A stretch of DNA of 64,000 nucleotides from Zhengitettix transpicula (GCA_037074705.1 CM073593.1:59933501-59997500); one strand, 5' to 3'. Counted from the first letter of the stretch, positions 48,201-60,640 are shown. The notes: generated by a model not told the origin, from the sequence alone. Numbers and translations: made by a program.

Positions 48201-48688
48201 AGGGTAACAGGCTAATCCAGCAGGGTAATCCACATGGTGGCAACTCCCCTTTAATAGCATAGGAAGGAATTTGAAAGGGGGGATGCAGAATGGTAGAGGA
48301 AGATAACCAAGGGTTAACTAGAGCCTCCGGGCTATGGTTTAAGGATCCTACCCGGCAATTCACCTAAAAGTGACGCAGGGAAAACCCTAGAAAAACCTGC
48401 AACGGGTAGGTCGGGCATTTGATACTTGTCCCACACCATTTCGATGACAGGAGAGGGGTTAGCTGTGGGGTCGCAGCTTTCTCCTCTCCGTGCCTCGACC
48501 AGTTTAGGAGGCAGCTGGCCGATTATTCCAATAGGAATAGCGGACAACTCTTACCGTATGCTCAAGGTCTGCGACCCCAGAACATACACTTCTCGAAACA
48601 GGCCAAGGTGCCTTGGAATGTGGGAACCTAAGTTCAAAAAACCAGACAGATGTGAAGGCATCCCCAAAGGTAGCCTCCACCAGAGCTC
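48201..48688 (-). mobile_element. R1 retroposon, near full-length copy
   Basis: AGGGTAACAGGCTAATCCAG through the full R1 body to CCCAAAGGTAGCCTCCACCA then GAGCTC. CCTGTTACCCT-type 3' end with an ATAAATAAAT tail. The 5' end is among the longest and may extend to about 48704. Imperfect candidate target duplications (ATATTTAATTG at 48132, ATATTTATAATTG at 48705) differ by a 2-nt gap. A 71-codon minus ORF starts MSAIPIGIIGQLPPK. Confidence 0.9.
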
Positions 48689-49155
48689 CCCGTTGCTCTC
48701 CCTGATATTTATAATTGCATTAATGTATTCTCAGAAGATGAAAAACAAAGAGAAATGACAAAAAATGTAACGTAAGATGTAGAACATTGGAATGCGGGCA
48801 TAAAAAATTTTCGCAAAGAGCAACCCTTACGTAAAAATCATACTATCACTCATAATTGCTTTAAAATGAAACAAAAAGAGTAAAGTGTCGACGTGTCTAT
48901 TTATCAAAGATAGGGATCAAATATAGATGAAAAAATTTATGTATATTTTTAATAGTGCTCAGTGGAGATGATTATGGCTTACGGTATCGAATTAATACTA
49001 TAGGAAGAAAAAGTGTTTCTTAGAAAAGCTTCAGTAGAGTGAAGTTAAGAAACTAACATTTAAAAATTGTAATTTCTATCCGTTAATAACATTCCTTAAT
49101 CTTGAAATTTATTCAAATGTTTTTACTTATCTGCAACTATTTTTGATAGACTGAT
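48689..49155. other. AT-rich stretch
   Basis: Nothing recognised. Confidence 0.5.
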
Positions 49156-49640
49156 ATATTGTTTGGTTATGCAGCAATCTATATAAGTATCGGCCATGCG
49201 TGAGCCCGTGAATGGTAATAAAAGGTAATTAATTTCTTTGTGATCAGTAATCGCAAATATACTAAAGTACGATTGGAAAATCTTATCAGAGCAAACGCGG
49301 CAAATGAAGACAGGCGAGCAGAGAAACATCAAGACCACGATCACAAGCAATCCCTCAACAGGTGAGATCGCGGTGGCAGACTTCGATATGTAAATGAGAT
49401 TGCGAGCCTGAATGAAGAGCTTTGTGATAGAATAATGGGAAAGCCGACGTAGTAAATTAGCATGTTACGGCCCGTTGTAGCAAGGGCGATAAAATCTTAC
49501 ACGCACATTTAAGCTCAATGTGGGCTGCATGCGAGATGCGGGCACGGAGATAGATGATGCTGGGAAAACAAGGGTAGTAGATAAATCTGACAACAGATCC
49601 CACGTAATTGGATAACTTAAGTGAAAGAGATTCCTTATGA
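49156..49640. other. Complex island, candidate non-coding element
   Basis: About 480 bp of richer sequence (CGGCCATGCGTGAGCCCGTG, GCGAGATGCGGGCACGGAG) flanked by very AT-rich DNA. Minus ORFs of 75 and 67 codons have no domain features. Confidence 0.35.
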
Positions 49641-51440
49641 CAATTATTAATTTTCTTAATAGTCTCAATAATGTCTCAAACGTTATCCTCGATCAATATT
49701 CGTCATATGAACTTCTTCTCATCACAAAGCTGTTGCTCATTACAGAATATAATTATCTATGTTTCAAATAATTTTTAAGACCAATAGTCGCATTTATACA
49801 GCATTAATATATTCATAAATTATTATTATTATTAATTCGTACAATAAAACTGATGTATTTATTAATACACATTGAGGTAAAGCATTCCTTGGAAATTATA
49901 AGCAAAATTAATTTATAATACATTAATATATTTTTCAAAATGGAAAATTTACGCATTATTTGAAAATTGATAATAATAAAATAAATATAAGAATAACTTC
50001 ATTATTATTATAAAATACATTCCATATAATTCCTATCCAAATTATTTTTATTAGAATTCTTAGATTGACTTCAATGTAATCCTTATTTAGCCTAGGTTGA
50101 GGTCGAAAGTATATTTTAATTTTTTTTATATAATTATTTATAATTGATTTGGTTGTATTCATACATTTATAATGTTTTCAGAACATTTTTCATAATTTTG
50201 TGTCAGGAAAATAATTCGAGAAAACTAAGAAAATCGAGCCAAAAATGTAACAAATTTAATTTAAAATATAACTTTGTATTTTAAGTCTATGATTGCCAAA
50301 ATCTCGACTTCACCAAAGTTTAACGGTATAATTAATATATTAGCCATAAAATCTTCAAGAAGAATGCAATCTGAAAAATATGGGAACAATAAATTTCGTC
50401 AATACTAACAACAGATTTTGTTAATTTAATGTTGTTTTCCTGTGATATAATTGGGTCACTTCTGAAATGTCAAGTTATTTTATTACATTCGAAGCTAAAA
50501 TAATGTCCAATAATTATTATTTACACTGTGGAAAATTTTAAATATACAAAATATAAAAATATTAAGAAAAAAATTAAATTACTATGTACATTTTTTATAA
50601 TTTATTTAACGTCTTATAAAAGCTATGACTAATGTCATAAAATCGTATTGGTCCAAAATCAGACAATAATCACTTGAATTTGTTCAATACTAGCAAAATG
50701 ATATTAAATAGTCTTCCAACATTCTCAATTACAGAGCACAAATAATAGGATTCACTGCGAACATGAAAATACTTTTCGCCGTAAATGAAATTCTTCTAAA
50801 AATTACGCACAAATTTACTATCAATTTTACTGATATTAAATTATATTTTCTCTGAAAAATACTTTAATATTTTGAACACTTTTAAGTTGTCAAATTACTT
50901 ATTTGATTTAATTTACTTCTACCCTGGATTTATGAACAATGTTCTTATAATATGTGCATGCATTTTTTGTTTATAATTAATTTTTAACTCACTCCTTATA
51001 AATCATTACGTCCTTGAACTATATGGATAATACTGCTTTCAAGAAGAGTTTATGATTTTACTTTCATGTGGCTATATTTTTTCTTATTGAAATAAATGTG
51101 TAACCTCTCAGGAAAAAGTGTATGTGCATATTGACAAAAATATTATTTAAATGTGTAGTGACATTCATGCATTGCGGGACAGCGAATTTCAAGCCCAGAG
51201 AAGCTTTCTATTTAACAATTATAGATTAATGGAACTGTCAACAGCGTGCTTTAGGCATAAAAGTGTTTATAAATATAGATAATAGATTAATTTTTAAAAG
51301 CTTGATATTAGCTCTTGTGTTTGATAATAAAATTACATTATTATAGGCCATTATTTAAGCCTGTAGTTGTACATAGTTTGTTTTGAATGTGTTTCTGATG
51401 ACGTTTTTCATCCAGTGATTATTGTAAATAATATGTCAAA
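49641..51440. other. Very AT-rich stretch
   Basis: No feature recognised. Confidence 0.5.
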
Positions 51441-51905
51441 TTATGAGCACGATTTGGCCGGAAACGCTAACGATGAGACCACGGAGAAAATTCAGTTAGG
51501 AACAAACACCATCTTCGTTCGGCTGTTGTATCTCTTCGACTTCCAGACAGCAGAGTTCAAGCTTGCAGTTTTGAACAGTAAAATACACTTCAGCGAATTT
51601 TTGCCTCGGTATGAACAATCAAAGGCAATTTGGCGAGATTTCCTGTGCCAAGTTTCTGCAGACTGAATCGTCTCGCAGACATTGGAATCTCGAGAGTTAG
51701 CTCGGGAGCAAACAAAGCTCACTCCCTCCTTCCATTGCCTCCTCTTTCCACTTCCACTTCCTGGCGCCTCGTAATTGAATATCGACACCTAGTCGGTGGT
51801 TGCGGCTCAAAGCATCGGTCTTTAGGAAGGCAGGACCTACCTCGGGGGCCGATAATCTCATTTGATAAAAGGCATTTAAATTCGCCAGTCATCTGATACG
51901 TTTTT
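51441..51905. other. GC-richer island, candidate non-coding element
   Basis: Complex sequence (GATTTGGCCGGAAACGCTAA, CTTCCACTTCCTGGCGCCTC, GGTCGGTTG-like and CTCGGGGGCCG). Four overlapping ORFs (63-99 codons) on both strands, none recognisable. Confidence 0.3.
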
Positions 51906-52729
51906 ATCATTGTGGTGACAACTGAGATGAATTATTTCCCCATTTATCATAATTATATGGATTTTTAATTTATGAAAATCAGAGGAATACAAGCATCCGT
52001 AAAACTATTTGCCATGATCTCGTTGAATGATGACGTAGTTGTCAACTATGGGATTATGGAAAATTCCAGATGAGGAACATATAGTTGCTGGACTTTAAAC
52101 GAACCAATCAAAGATTTATACCAATTTATAAACAGCGTCTCGCGCCAGCATGTTTGATGCACTCTATAGATGAAGAATTAAGCATTTTGCGTCCAAATTC
52201 TAGAAAAAACGTTCAATTTTTGTTTGGGAGAATTTTTTTTAATAGCGATAAGACAATCTTTGAGGCATTCTGTATCACTTACCTGATAAATATAAACGAA
52301 ACTTAAAGAGGATGGCATTGACAACCAGCGGAACGACGTTGTGAACTCAACACCACAGCCAGAAAAACGTATCTTGTTCCATAATTACGAAATTTAATCA
52401 GCTTCATCCAGGCAGTTCTGCTGATCTATCTCTGTCTCCATATCCCTCAGGTTTCCTGAACGAATCTATTCTGTGATTGTTTTTTTATTACTTCTTACAC
52501 AGAATTGTTTTCCTTTCTTCTTATCGGGTATATAATGGTGTATTTCTGGTGGTCAAATCCCTCTATTCGTTTTCCAACCAAGAGAACTACAAACTTTACG
52601 CTAAACTGAAAATTTTGTTGATGTCAATCAACTAACTATACATGCACCTGTTAGTTATTTTGTTGAGAATCGTTTGTCAGCATTTTCTTCGGACGACGAA
52701 TCTCGAATGCAATTAGCTTTTATTTAGCA
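51906..52729. other. AT-rich stretch
   Basis: A 73-codon ORF at 52085-52306 without domain features; nothing else recognised. Confidence 0.45.
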
Positions 52730-53036
52730 CTAGCTGGGTGCCCGGCGTTGCTCGTGTACTTATTTATATAAACTCGAAAAAGTATTTAATTGAATACTTA
52801 AATATATTTCTTGAGTATTTCAGGATATAATTGTCAATTGTCACTCAGTCTTCATACATTACGGAATATTACATTGATGAAATTGTTAGCTAGACTCACA
52901 AGTAATATAGCGCGAAAATTAACTTACATTTGGTATAGTAATTAGTATTCTTCTTTATTACCATTCGATGGAGTATTGCTGTATAAAATTATACTTTTTA
53001 TTTAAAGAAAATATTTCTGCTTTATTTCATTCCTAA

Positions 53037-53637
53037 TCTATATAATAAAAAAGGATGTATGTTTGTATGTATGTATTTACGTTGTTCTTTATACAAATTT
53101 TATCGCGTGGACAGAATGCAACAAAAATTGGTACACATATTCTTCAAAACACGAGAAACGGTACTGTGAGGGTGAGAAGCGACTAGCATACATGTGGAAA
53201 GAATTATAATTAAAAACCGTGATCATAAAATATTAAATTACTGCGCGCCAAGAGACAATGACTTCACGCGAGAGAAAGACGAACAAGAACGCAACGAACA
53301 AAGGAAATATTTCCTTTATTTGGAATGAAGATAAAACAGAAATATTTTCTTTAAATAAAAAGTATAATTTTATACAGCAATATTCCATCGAATGGTAATA
53401 AAGAAGAATACGAATTACTTTACCATCCTTGCGGAAAATGTAAGTTAATTTTCGCGCTATATTAGTTGTGAGTCTAGCTAACAATTTCATCAATGTAATA
53501 TTTCGTATTGTATGAAGACTGAGTGACAATTGACAATTATATCCTGAAATACTCAAGGAATATATTTAAGTATTCAATTAAATACTTTTTCGAGTTTTTA
53601 TAAATAAGTACACGAGCAACGCCGGGCATCCAGCTAG
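53037..53637 (+). mobile_element. Helitron HelB-2, inserted inside HelB-1
   Basis: 601 bp, starts TCTATATAATAAAAAAGGAT (53037) and ends GAGCAACGCCGGGCATCCAG then CTAG (53634-53637), flanked by A (53036) and T (53638). Left half 53037-53300 is the inverted match of 53640-53926, and right half 53318-53637 of 52730-53030. The host reads TTCATTCCTAA | TAAAGGAAATATTTCC; the equivalent place inside the insert itself is uninterrupted (53300-53325, minus strand), giving an internal empty-site control. Confidence 0.92.
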
Positions 53638-53638
53638 T

Positions 53639-53656
53639 AAAGGAAATATTTCCTTT
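53639..53656. repeat. 18-bp palindrome of the HelB family
   Basis: AAAGGAAATATTTCCTTT, perfectly self-complementary, also at 53300-53317 in the inserted copy. The insertion point lies one base outside it. Confidence 0.9.
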
Positions 53657-53926
53657 GTTCGTTGCGTAGTAACGTCTTTCTCTCGCGTGACGTCATTGTC
53701 TCTTGGCGCGCAGTAATTTAATATTTAATGATCACGGTTTTTAATTATAATTCTTTCCACATGCATGCTAGACGTTTCTCACCCTCACAGTACCGGTTCT
53801 CGATTTTGGCAGAATACGTATACCAATTTTTGTTGCATTCTGTCCACGCGATAAAATTTGTATAAAGAACAACGTAAATACATACATACATACATACAAA
53901 TATACATCCTTTTTTTATTATATAGA

Positions 53927-54250
53927 TACAAACCATTTAAAAATTCCAAGAATACCAAATATTTATACATGAAAACAATATTATTTTTGAAGTTTTTTGT
54001 CACATAGACAACAATCCAGGTAAGTTAAAATCTTTATGACATCTACTATATTCTCAAAAAAAGTTAATTTAAAATAAAATTATTGGTTGTTAATTCATGC
54101 GTTCATTCTCGTTTATAATTTTTAATCAAAATAATAATACTTATCTACATTTTGTGATCGCTGGTGGAAAATAATTCTCGAGCTCTCACAAGGGTGCGCT
54201 TTTCCTTATTTCAGAATGACCCCCTTGAATAGAAGCTTGTTTCCCCTTAA
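53927..54250. other. AT-rich stretch
   Basis: Nothing recognised beyond short minus ORFs that run in from the Helitron. Confidence 0.5.
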
Positions 54251-54580
54251 ATTACGTCTAGCTCAAACCCTGAAAATGTATTCCTTTCACAATAGGTGCT
54301 GTTGTATCAACTGGAAAAGTGAACACGTGCGAGAAGTAGGTTTCACACAATGGGGACAATGAAGACGGGGGAGGTGAGAAGGGTTGTTTCGCTGTAGACG
54401 TGGCACCACGGCTTCTTCCACACCGCCCAGAAACAAACATTCGTTGATTAACGACCACTTCTCCCACCCATCCAGAAAATGTGTGTTATGGATTGGCTTT
54501 ACTACTCTCACCAACAACGACGACGACGACTTCGCTGCACTTAGCAGGAAAACTGGACCATTTTTAGCATGACTAGGGTA
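54251..54580. other. GC-richer island, candidate non-coding element
   Basis: Complex patch (GAAGACGGGGGAGGTGAGAA, GACGTGGCACCACGGC, a short CGA triplet run). Overlapping ORFs on both strands (62-103 codons) without domain features. Confidence 0.3.
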
Positions 54581-56139
54581 GATGGAAATGAAAAACAACT
54601 CTTGATAAACTGGAAATAGTATTCGTGGCGTATATTTTGTGAAAGATAATTTATGGCAAACAGCTTAAGGAAATTTTTGTCATTTATATAATTCACGCGT
54701 TTCATCACGTCAAAAATTGGGGAAAATCCATACTTCTATTATTATAATGTTGAAAAATTTCTCACATTTTATGTGTTGGAGAATGACAAATATACCGCAA
54801 TATGACTTCATAAAACTAACTTGAAGTAACTATAATTAGATTATATTAATGGTAATATAATTTTTAGTTACGTGTATTTGCAAATTTTATTACCGTTTTG
54901 CAATATATTGGAAAAATAATATAAATTAAAAACATAATTGTTCTTCACGTTGATAATCTTTAATTTACGTCCAAGTGGAACAAATACAAACTTTATTACT
55001 TGTATAGGCAATATACGTGATGTGCAACGTAGACTGAAATAACAGTAAAGGTTTCCTAGGAAACTTGTCAGAAACTTCGCTCAAGATAACAAACAAGGTT
55101 GTTCTTCATTGAGGCTGGAATTTAATATCGCTGGAACGTGTTCATTAAGTGGACCAGGTGTAATCACGGTTATATTTCATTGAAAACTTTTCCATGTTCC
55201 TTCGCACAAATGTGTTAGTGAGAGCAATATCATTTATGATGAAAGGAAACGCATTTTCCTCCCTGTGTGCGCTGCTTCTGATGAGTCTGCATTTGAGAGT
55301 CAATTATCCGCATGATGGAGTACAACTCTGGGGAACAAAGAAACTTACAACCCTAGAACGCTCATTCAATTCATTGTACTTATAAGTGCAGCAAATTGCA
55401 GTGCAGAATTTGCATTTCGATTTTTAAAAATAATGCTGTTTAATGGGTATTCTTTCTTTAGAATTATGAGTTTAATTACTTCACAGCAAAAAAATGTATA
55501 TATCTCCAATTATTATTACGATTACTACTTAAGTGATGCAGAATTACATGGATCTCAAGGATTGATGACGTAAAGTTATTTTTTCTGTCGCAACATAGCC
55601 AATCAGGGTACAATGGATTGTTCTAGACTGTTCTTTATATTTATTGGGAAGACGACTATAACATTTTTCTCACGTTTTTCTTTCGCAGTTCTTCTGTCAT
55701 TAAACATTCTGTGGAACAGAAATAAGTCATAACAACGTTACTGGTGAAACAAGAACCATATATTTTCTAATTTTATCTTTCTATATCTTCTGTGAAATTC
55801 AATACCACAACGTTTTCATATTTCTTGTAATTTACGAAGAGTTAAAAAATAATAATATATATCAGTATTAACTTATGCTTATAATCAAATAAAACTAACA
55901 TTCACAGAATTATGTTATAGACTATGAGTCAACCTTTTTTTTAGAATATTCGTCAAACTCATAGTGAATTCGTCCTAGTAATGTATAAAATGTTGAAAGT
56001 TTTTATTCTATGAAATTTTTTATTTCAAAACGTAACTGTATTCGAGTTAATCAACACACTGTACGCAAATGCGATAGAATAATGTTTGAATCATTAGTCA
56101 GCCGTAAAATCGTTTGAAAAATTATTCATAAAGTTTTCA
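54581..56139. other. Mostly AT-rich stretch
   Basis: A small complex patch near 55190-55390 with a 63-codon ORF. ATACCACAACGTTTTCATAT near 55801 may be a decayed family H fragment. Confidence 0.4.
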
Positions 56140-56647
56140 AGACAACGTTCTTTTTTTTTTTAGGACAACAGGCTACATGAGGGTGATCCGCATTGGGCAA
56201 CTCCCCTTTAATAGCATAGGAAGGGATTAGAAAGGGGGGATGCGGAAGGGTAGAGGAAGGTAGCCAAGGGTTAACTAGGGCCCCCGGGCTATGGTTTAAG
56301 GATCCTACCCGGCATTCGCCTAAAGAAATGCAGGGAAAACCCTAGAAAAACCTGCATCGGGTAGGTCGGGCATTTGGTACTTGTCCCACGCCCTTCCGAT
56401 GACGGGAGAGGAGTTTGCTGTGGGGATGCAGCTTACCCCTCGCCATGCCTTGGCCTGTTTAGGAGGCAGCTGGCCGACTATTCCAATAGGAATAGCGGAC
56501 AACTCTTGCCGTATGCCCAAGGTCTGCGACCCCGGAATATACACCTCTCAAAACAGACCGAGGTGCCTCGGCATGTGGGAACCTTAGTTCAAAAAAACCA
56601 GAGAGATGTGAGAGCATCCCCAAAGGTAGCCCCCAGACAACGTTCTT
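56140..56647. repeat. 13-bp target-site duplication bracketing R1
   Basis: AGACAACGTTCTT at 56140-56152 and 56635-56647, identical, directly outside the A tail and the 5' end of the R1 copy between them. Confidence 0.9.
56153..56634 (-). mobile_element. R1 retroposon, best-defined copy
   Basis: About 482 bp between perfect 13-bp target duplications. On the minus strand: GGGGGCTACCTTTGGGGATG, the R1 body, then CCTGTTGTCCT and an A tail. Structure (variable 5' ends, A tail, variable-length target duplication) indicates target-primed reverse transcription, so R1 is a SINE or a non-autonomous LINE derivative. No A/B-box polymerase III promoter was recognised and no reverse transcriptase is encoded. 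CTCATGTAGCCTG 3'-end subfamily. Confidence 0.93.
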
Positions 56648-56836
56648 ATTTACACTGACGCCATTATTGCCCGTTTACCAAATCTTGACTGCACACTGCT
56701 GTAGAAACCTCTCGCTAGTGCAAGCGTTTTAAATTCCCTAAGTGAGTAACTATCGATGATGGAAAATCTATGCAACGAATGACATGATGCGTCGCATTTT
56801 AGGCTTACAACGCTTTAAACATATTTTTTCCATGAA

Positions 56837-56975
56837 TGAGAAAGATCGACAATTCAGACAAAAAATTGATAATATAAATACCACACAACGTTTCTTTGAT
56901 CCTTGTCTCTTTCGTCACGTGCGAAGAAGAGTCTAGAGCGACACAACTGCACTTGTCAGTTGACAAACCTCAAAA
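56837..56975 (-). mobile_element. Family H, copy 4
   Basis: GAAAGATCGACAATTCAGAC, AATATAAATACCACACAACG, TTTCTTTGATCCTTG, TTTCGTCACGTG, then ACACAACTGCACTTGTCAGT. Minus-strand boxes: GTGACGA (first base mutated from CTGACGA) and GAAACGTTGTG. The matching outer right arm of copy 2 was not found. Confidence 0.55.
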
Positions 56976-57775
56976 GCGACGAAAACGCAACGACAATGGG
57001 AGAGCCGAAGGGTTATCTTAACAATAAGGGAGCAACGACAATGGAAAACAGAAGGTTTAGCGTAATGATAAGGGATCGTAGTAATTATTGAGTTTCATTG
57101 TGTCTGTTTGTACATTAATAGCTGTGATGTTAGATTTAATGTCAGACATTGACACCAGGAAAAATTCCAGACTCATTTCAAAATTCTTACAATTTTGCCA
57201 ATCAAATGTATGTTTATAATTTATGATATGTTTGGATACTACATATCAATGGGAAAATTAATATTAGACATATGTTCCTTTATACGTGTATTAAGGGAAC
57301 GTTTTGTTTGCCCTATGTAGCAGGAATTACACAACACAATGTTTGATGGTTTTTTTTTTCAAATAACACAATAGATAAGGGTGACCTAATTAATATAAAA
57401 AGGATCTTCGTCACAGTATAGTATAAAATTCATATTTTAAGAACTTAAAAATAATTTATTTCTGAAACAATTTATTTTCTGTTTTTCAGGATTAGGGAAA
57501 AAAGAAATTTAAAGGTGTATTTTTATGAATGCATCGTTGTAAAGAAGGTATTTTAGAATAATAAATAATGATTTAAATGAATTTCTTTCCTCGCGGGGAA
57601 TAAGAATCCATACAAACTGAATTAATTGGTCTACGATATTAAAAGCAATCTTAAACAATTTATATACACTTCTCGTACAATTTACAATTTTAATCTTCTG
57701 AATTTTATTTTATGCGATTTAATACTACAATTTAAAAATGATTTTTATTTTAAGTAGAAACGTAATTCGTGCATT
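56976..57775. other. AT-rich stretch
   Basis: No gene recognised. Confidence 0.5.
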
Positions 57776-58075
57776 TTATCCTTTAAGAACCGTGGATATT
57801 TTTAGACTGAAGCTTCACCGGTTTCTGATTGACGGCTCGAAAAGGCGTTCTTATTCCTTAGAGCAGGTATTAAGCACAACGAGCTGAATAGTGGGATTTA
57901 GAAGGCTTCTTAAATGTCAGTGTTCGGTGAACGCCCTTCAAGCTGTTTACGAGGCTGGAGGCCAATGCAGCTCCAGGGCTCACCTTTCACGGACAGTCCT
58001 GCTTAATGAGCAGACGTTACGGGTGTCTCAGGCTAAAACCCTTCACCAGCGCAACTTTACATCCTGTATATTATA
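57776..58075. other. GC-richer island, candidate non-coding element
   Basis: Complex patch (GAACGCCCTTCAAGCTG, GAGGCTGGAGGCCAATGCAG, CTCCAGGGCTCACC). A 61-codon plus ORF has no domain features. Confidence 0.3.
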
Positions 58076-58439
58076 ATTTCCAGCGAACATTAGACGTTAC
58101 GTTCACAAGAAAATCATTTAAAAAATCAATCAAAATTTTGATAAATTTTTTTTAAAAAAAACACGTACTAAATTTCTTGACTTATCTTCAACAATACCAT
58201 TCCACGGTGACATAATGTCTTTTTTTAAAAAATGTCAACGTTATTAGTAATAAAAATTATTTAACGTCTGGTTACGACATACGAATTTAATAATAGCATA
58301 CTCAGAATGAGTCAATTCTGTTTCAAATATTTCATGTTAAATAAAGTACAAAGAAACTCTCTGTTATCAGTTTTCAAATATAAAATAAAAAATAATAATT
58401 ATCAATTTGTTTACTCCATTATTGAACGAGTTTTTAAAG

Positions 58440-58640
58440 TATTCGGCAACAATTGAAGTGGGAAGACGCTTCCTTGCACTGTCCTTCAGGGCCTCCGTGC
58501 TCCAACAAAAGCGCTCTTGTCGCCCGGGTTAGGACCGCGCTAATGAGCATTGTCCTGCCGTCTTGTAATTAATTGCTTGCATTTCACTCATAAGACAGTT
58601 GGCAAGAGGTATTTTAAGCACCTGTGGCACACTTGTAACA
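58440..58640. other. GC-richer island, candidate non-coding element
   Basis: Complex patch (CCTTCAGGGCCTCCGTGCTC, GTCGCCCGGGTTAGGACCGC) followed by a homeodomain-type TAATTAATTG. No ORF. Flanks to 59650 are AT-rich. Confidence 0.35.
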
Positions 58641-59650
58641 CGCTTTTTTCTTATGGCCATGTGTACACATGGACAATTTAATTTATGCCATGGTAGCTTT
58701 TAACATGAATGGACACCAGATTTCATTTAGCGTAAATCTCATTAGTAAAATCTAATTCTAAATTTCATAATATTCTTCTCAATGAAAAATACGGGTCGTA
58801 ATGGCGTTAACGACAAAATATCATCATGTCTTAATTTAATTTTTAGAGAAATAGTAACACTAACAAAGGTAACACTAAACGATTTTAAAAATTTACGAAG
58901 ACGCAGTGAACAATAACTATAAACAAATATTTTCAATTGTATAGTTCGACTATTATTTCTATACCTACGGGCTTAAAAAAATTAACGTTTACTAATAAAT
59001 AAATATAATACATTTAACGTTATCTTGTTTGAAACCGGGCTATATTCAACGTGTAGTGGGTATAAAGTCTTCCTACATTCGAACTTTCTATTTATTTATG
59101 ATATAGTCATTACAATAGATATGTTTCTAGTTTACATGAAATTTATAACATTTAATATTCTAACAAACTTTTCTAAAACTAATACCACTCTTTCAATAAT
59201 CAGCATGAACATGAGCCTCTCGTTATTAATATCGTAATAAATCAATTGTAACCTAATTTATTCCATAATTTAGGGCAGTGAAACTTACGTTAAAATATAT
59301 TCTGTAAGAAAAGTGTTTATTGAAATTGGGATATAGGATAAAGTTTCTATTTAATAGTAGGATGATGGCTGAAAAAAATGTGTAAATAATTAATGTTAAA
59401 ATATATTAATTACGGTGGGTATATCTAAAATACATTGTATTAAGAAGTAAAATATAATACATATACTAGCGTTATTGAATTTTGAGTAAAGCTGAAAAAC
59501 GAAATATTGTTTTCTAGGTCCCAATTTGTTGGAATACAATTAATATTATATTTATGGTACCTGATAACTGGCAAAACAGCGGCGATGTTTCTGATTTCTC
59601 GATACGAATTTGCAACAGATGAGAAATTTTATACACGTTACACTCCTAAG

Positions 59651-59853
59651 GCTCCTGTAGTCCTGGGGTAACCACCTCGCATCCCAGGGTTCCTGGGTTC
59701 GAATCTCGGCGAGGGCATGGATGTTTATGTGCGTGAGAGAGAACTCTAGTCAAATCAGGTCCCCGTCAAAGAAAAAATGAATTTCATTAATTAGTCACTA
59801 ATAACCTTAGCTGTTGATGTGACTGTAAAATAAATCGATAATAAAAAAATAAA
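59651..59853 (+). mobile_element. tRNA-derived SINE
   Basis: GCTCCTGTAGTCCTGGGGTA (A-box region) followed by a perfect B box GGTTCGAATCTC (59696-59707), a tRNA-unrelated body (GGCGAGGGCATGGATG, AATCAGGTCCCCGTCAAAG) and an A-rich AATAAATCGATAATAAAAAA tail. No clean target-site duplication seen. Not a functional tRNA: acceptor pairing and the anticodon arm are absent. Confidence 0.8.
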
Positions 59854-60640
59854 CTTCTAGGATGAGTGAATTTTCAGGGGAGAGGGGTTAAGTGTTTTAG
59901 CATTTTATTTGATAGAGCCTGAATGTAAACTATCGATAACTATTAGTAAATAGTATTTGTATATGTTTAACTTGTGCTAAGGTCAAATATCTTCCCCACG
60001 TATGAGCCCAACATATTAGTGTATTATGATTCACGATAGTGAAGTGACGTCAGAGTTAACGTCATACAACATGTGGGTGAATATTAGTTGTTCTTTTTAC
60101 AGAGGAACGTTTCTAAATTTGATAAGTAAATAGTGTTTGTAAGAAATAGATATAGTGATATTTCATTACATTATTAGCGATTATAACATTATAATATTTT
60201 TCTAAATTGGAAATAAAATCATTTTTGATCATTTATTAATCATCTCAATTACGTGAGTGATGTTCACAGTCTTGATTTTAATTGTAATATTTTCTATAAC
60301 TGAGAGTACATATTTCGTTACATTATATTATTATGATTACACTTGATTCTGATGTAAATATTATATAGAAGTACATTTGACTTTAACGTGTTGTAATTTT
60401 AATATTTATATCAGCTTCGCATTTCATATTGTCTTTGGAAAATAATTTTATATAAACGTCATAAGAAAACAGATAAGAAAATTTCAAAAATATATCCTGT
60501 GTACATATATCAAGGAAGTGAGCTATTAAAAAATATTTAAAAATTGTATGTGTATCTTGCTTTGAGTGGCAAAAAAATCAGTAAATATTCTGAACTGCTT
60601 AGTAATTTTATACAATAACGTCACAAATATTTTGGACTTT
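59854..60640. other. AT-rich stretch
   Basis: Nothing recognised. Confidence 0.5.

Larger units (their letters stand above)
52730..53926 (-). mobile_element. Helitron HelB-1, host copy split by HelB-2
   Basis: Minus-strand element starting TCTATATAATAAAAAAAGGA (5' end at 53926, flanked by A on that strand) and ending GCAACGCCGGGCACCCAG then CTAG (3' end at 52730, flanked by T). Without the insert at 53037-53637 it is about 596 bp, matching the 601 bp of the inserted copy. Canonical Helitron features: 5'-TC, 3'-CTAG, A|T target, no target duplication. Non-autonomous; the 107-codon ORF inside is incidental. The last 25 bp resemble those of HelA at 8182-8206. Confidence 0.88.

Noticed and set aside
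53037..53637. Reading 52730-53926 as one large inverted-repeat (foldback) transposon
   Set aside because: The order of the halves, the TC and CTAG ends at both levels and the exact restoration of the host element fit a nested Helitron better.
5009..56544. A 70-codon ORF (starting like MSAIPIGIVGQLPPK) retained in five R1 copies, possibly a small protein
   Set aside because: An ORF on the opposite strand (starting like MSHALPMTGEEFAVG) is equally retained in the same copies, and truncated copies break both. Shared openness follows from shared ancestry and high GC of R1, not from visible coding selection. A codon-substitution (dN/dS) test on many copies would decide.
59651..59725. A tRNA gene
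   Set aside because: Good B box, but no acceptor-stem pairing or anticodon arm; the downstream body and A-rich tail show a SINE.
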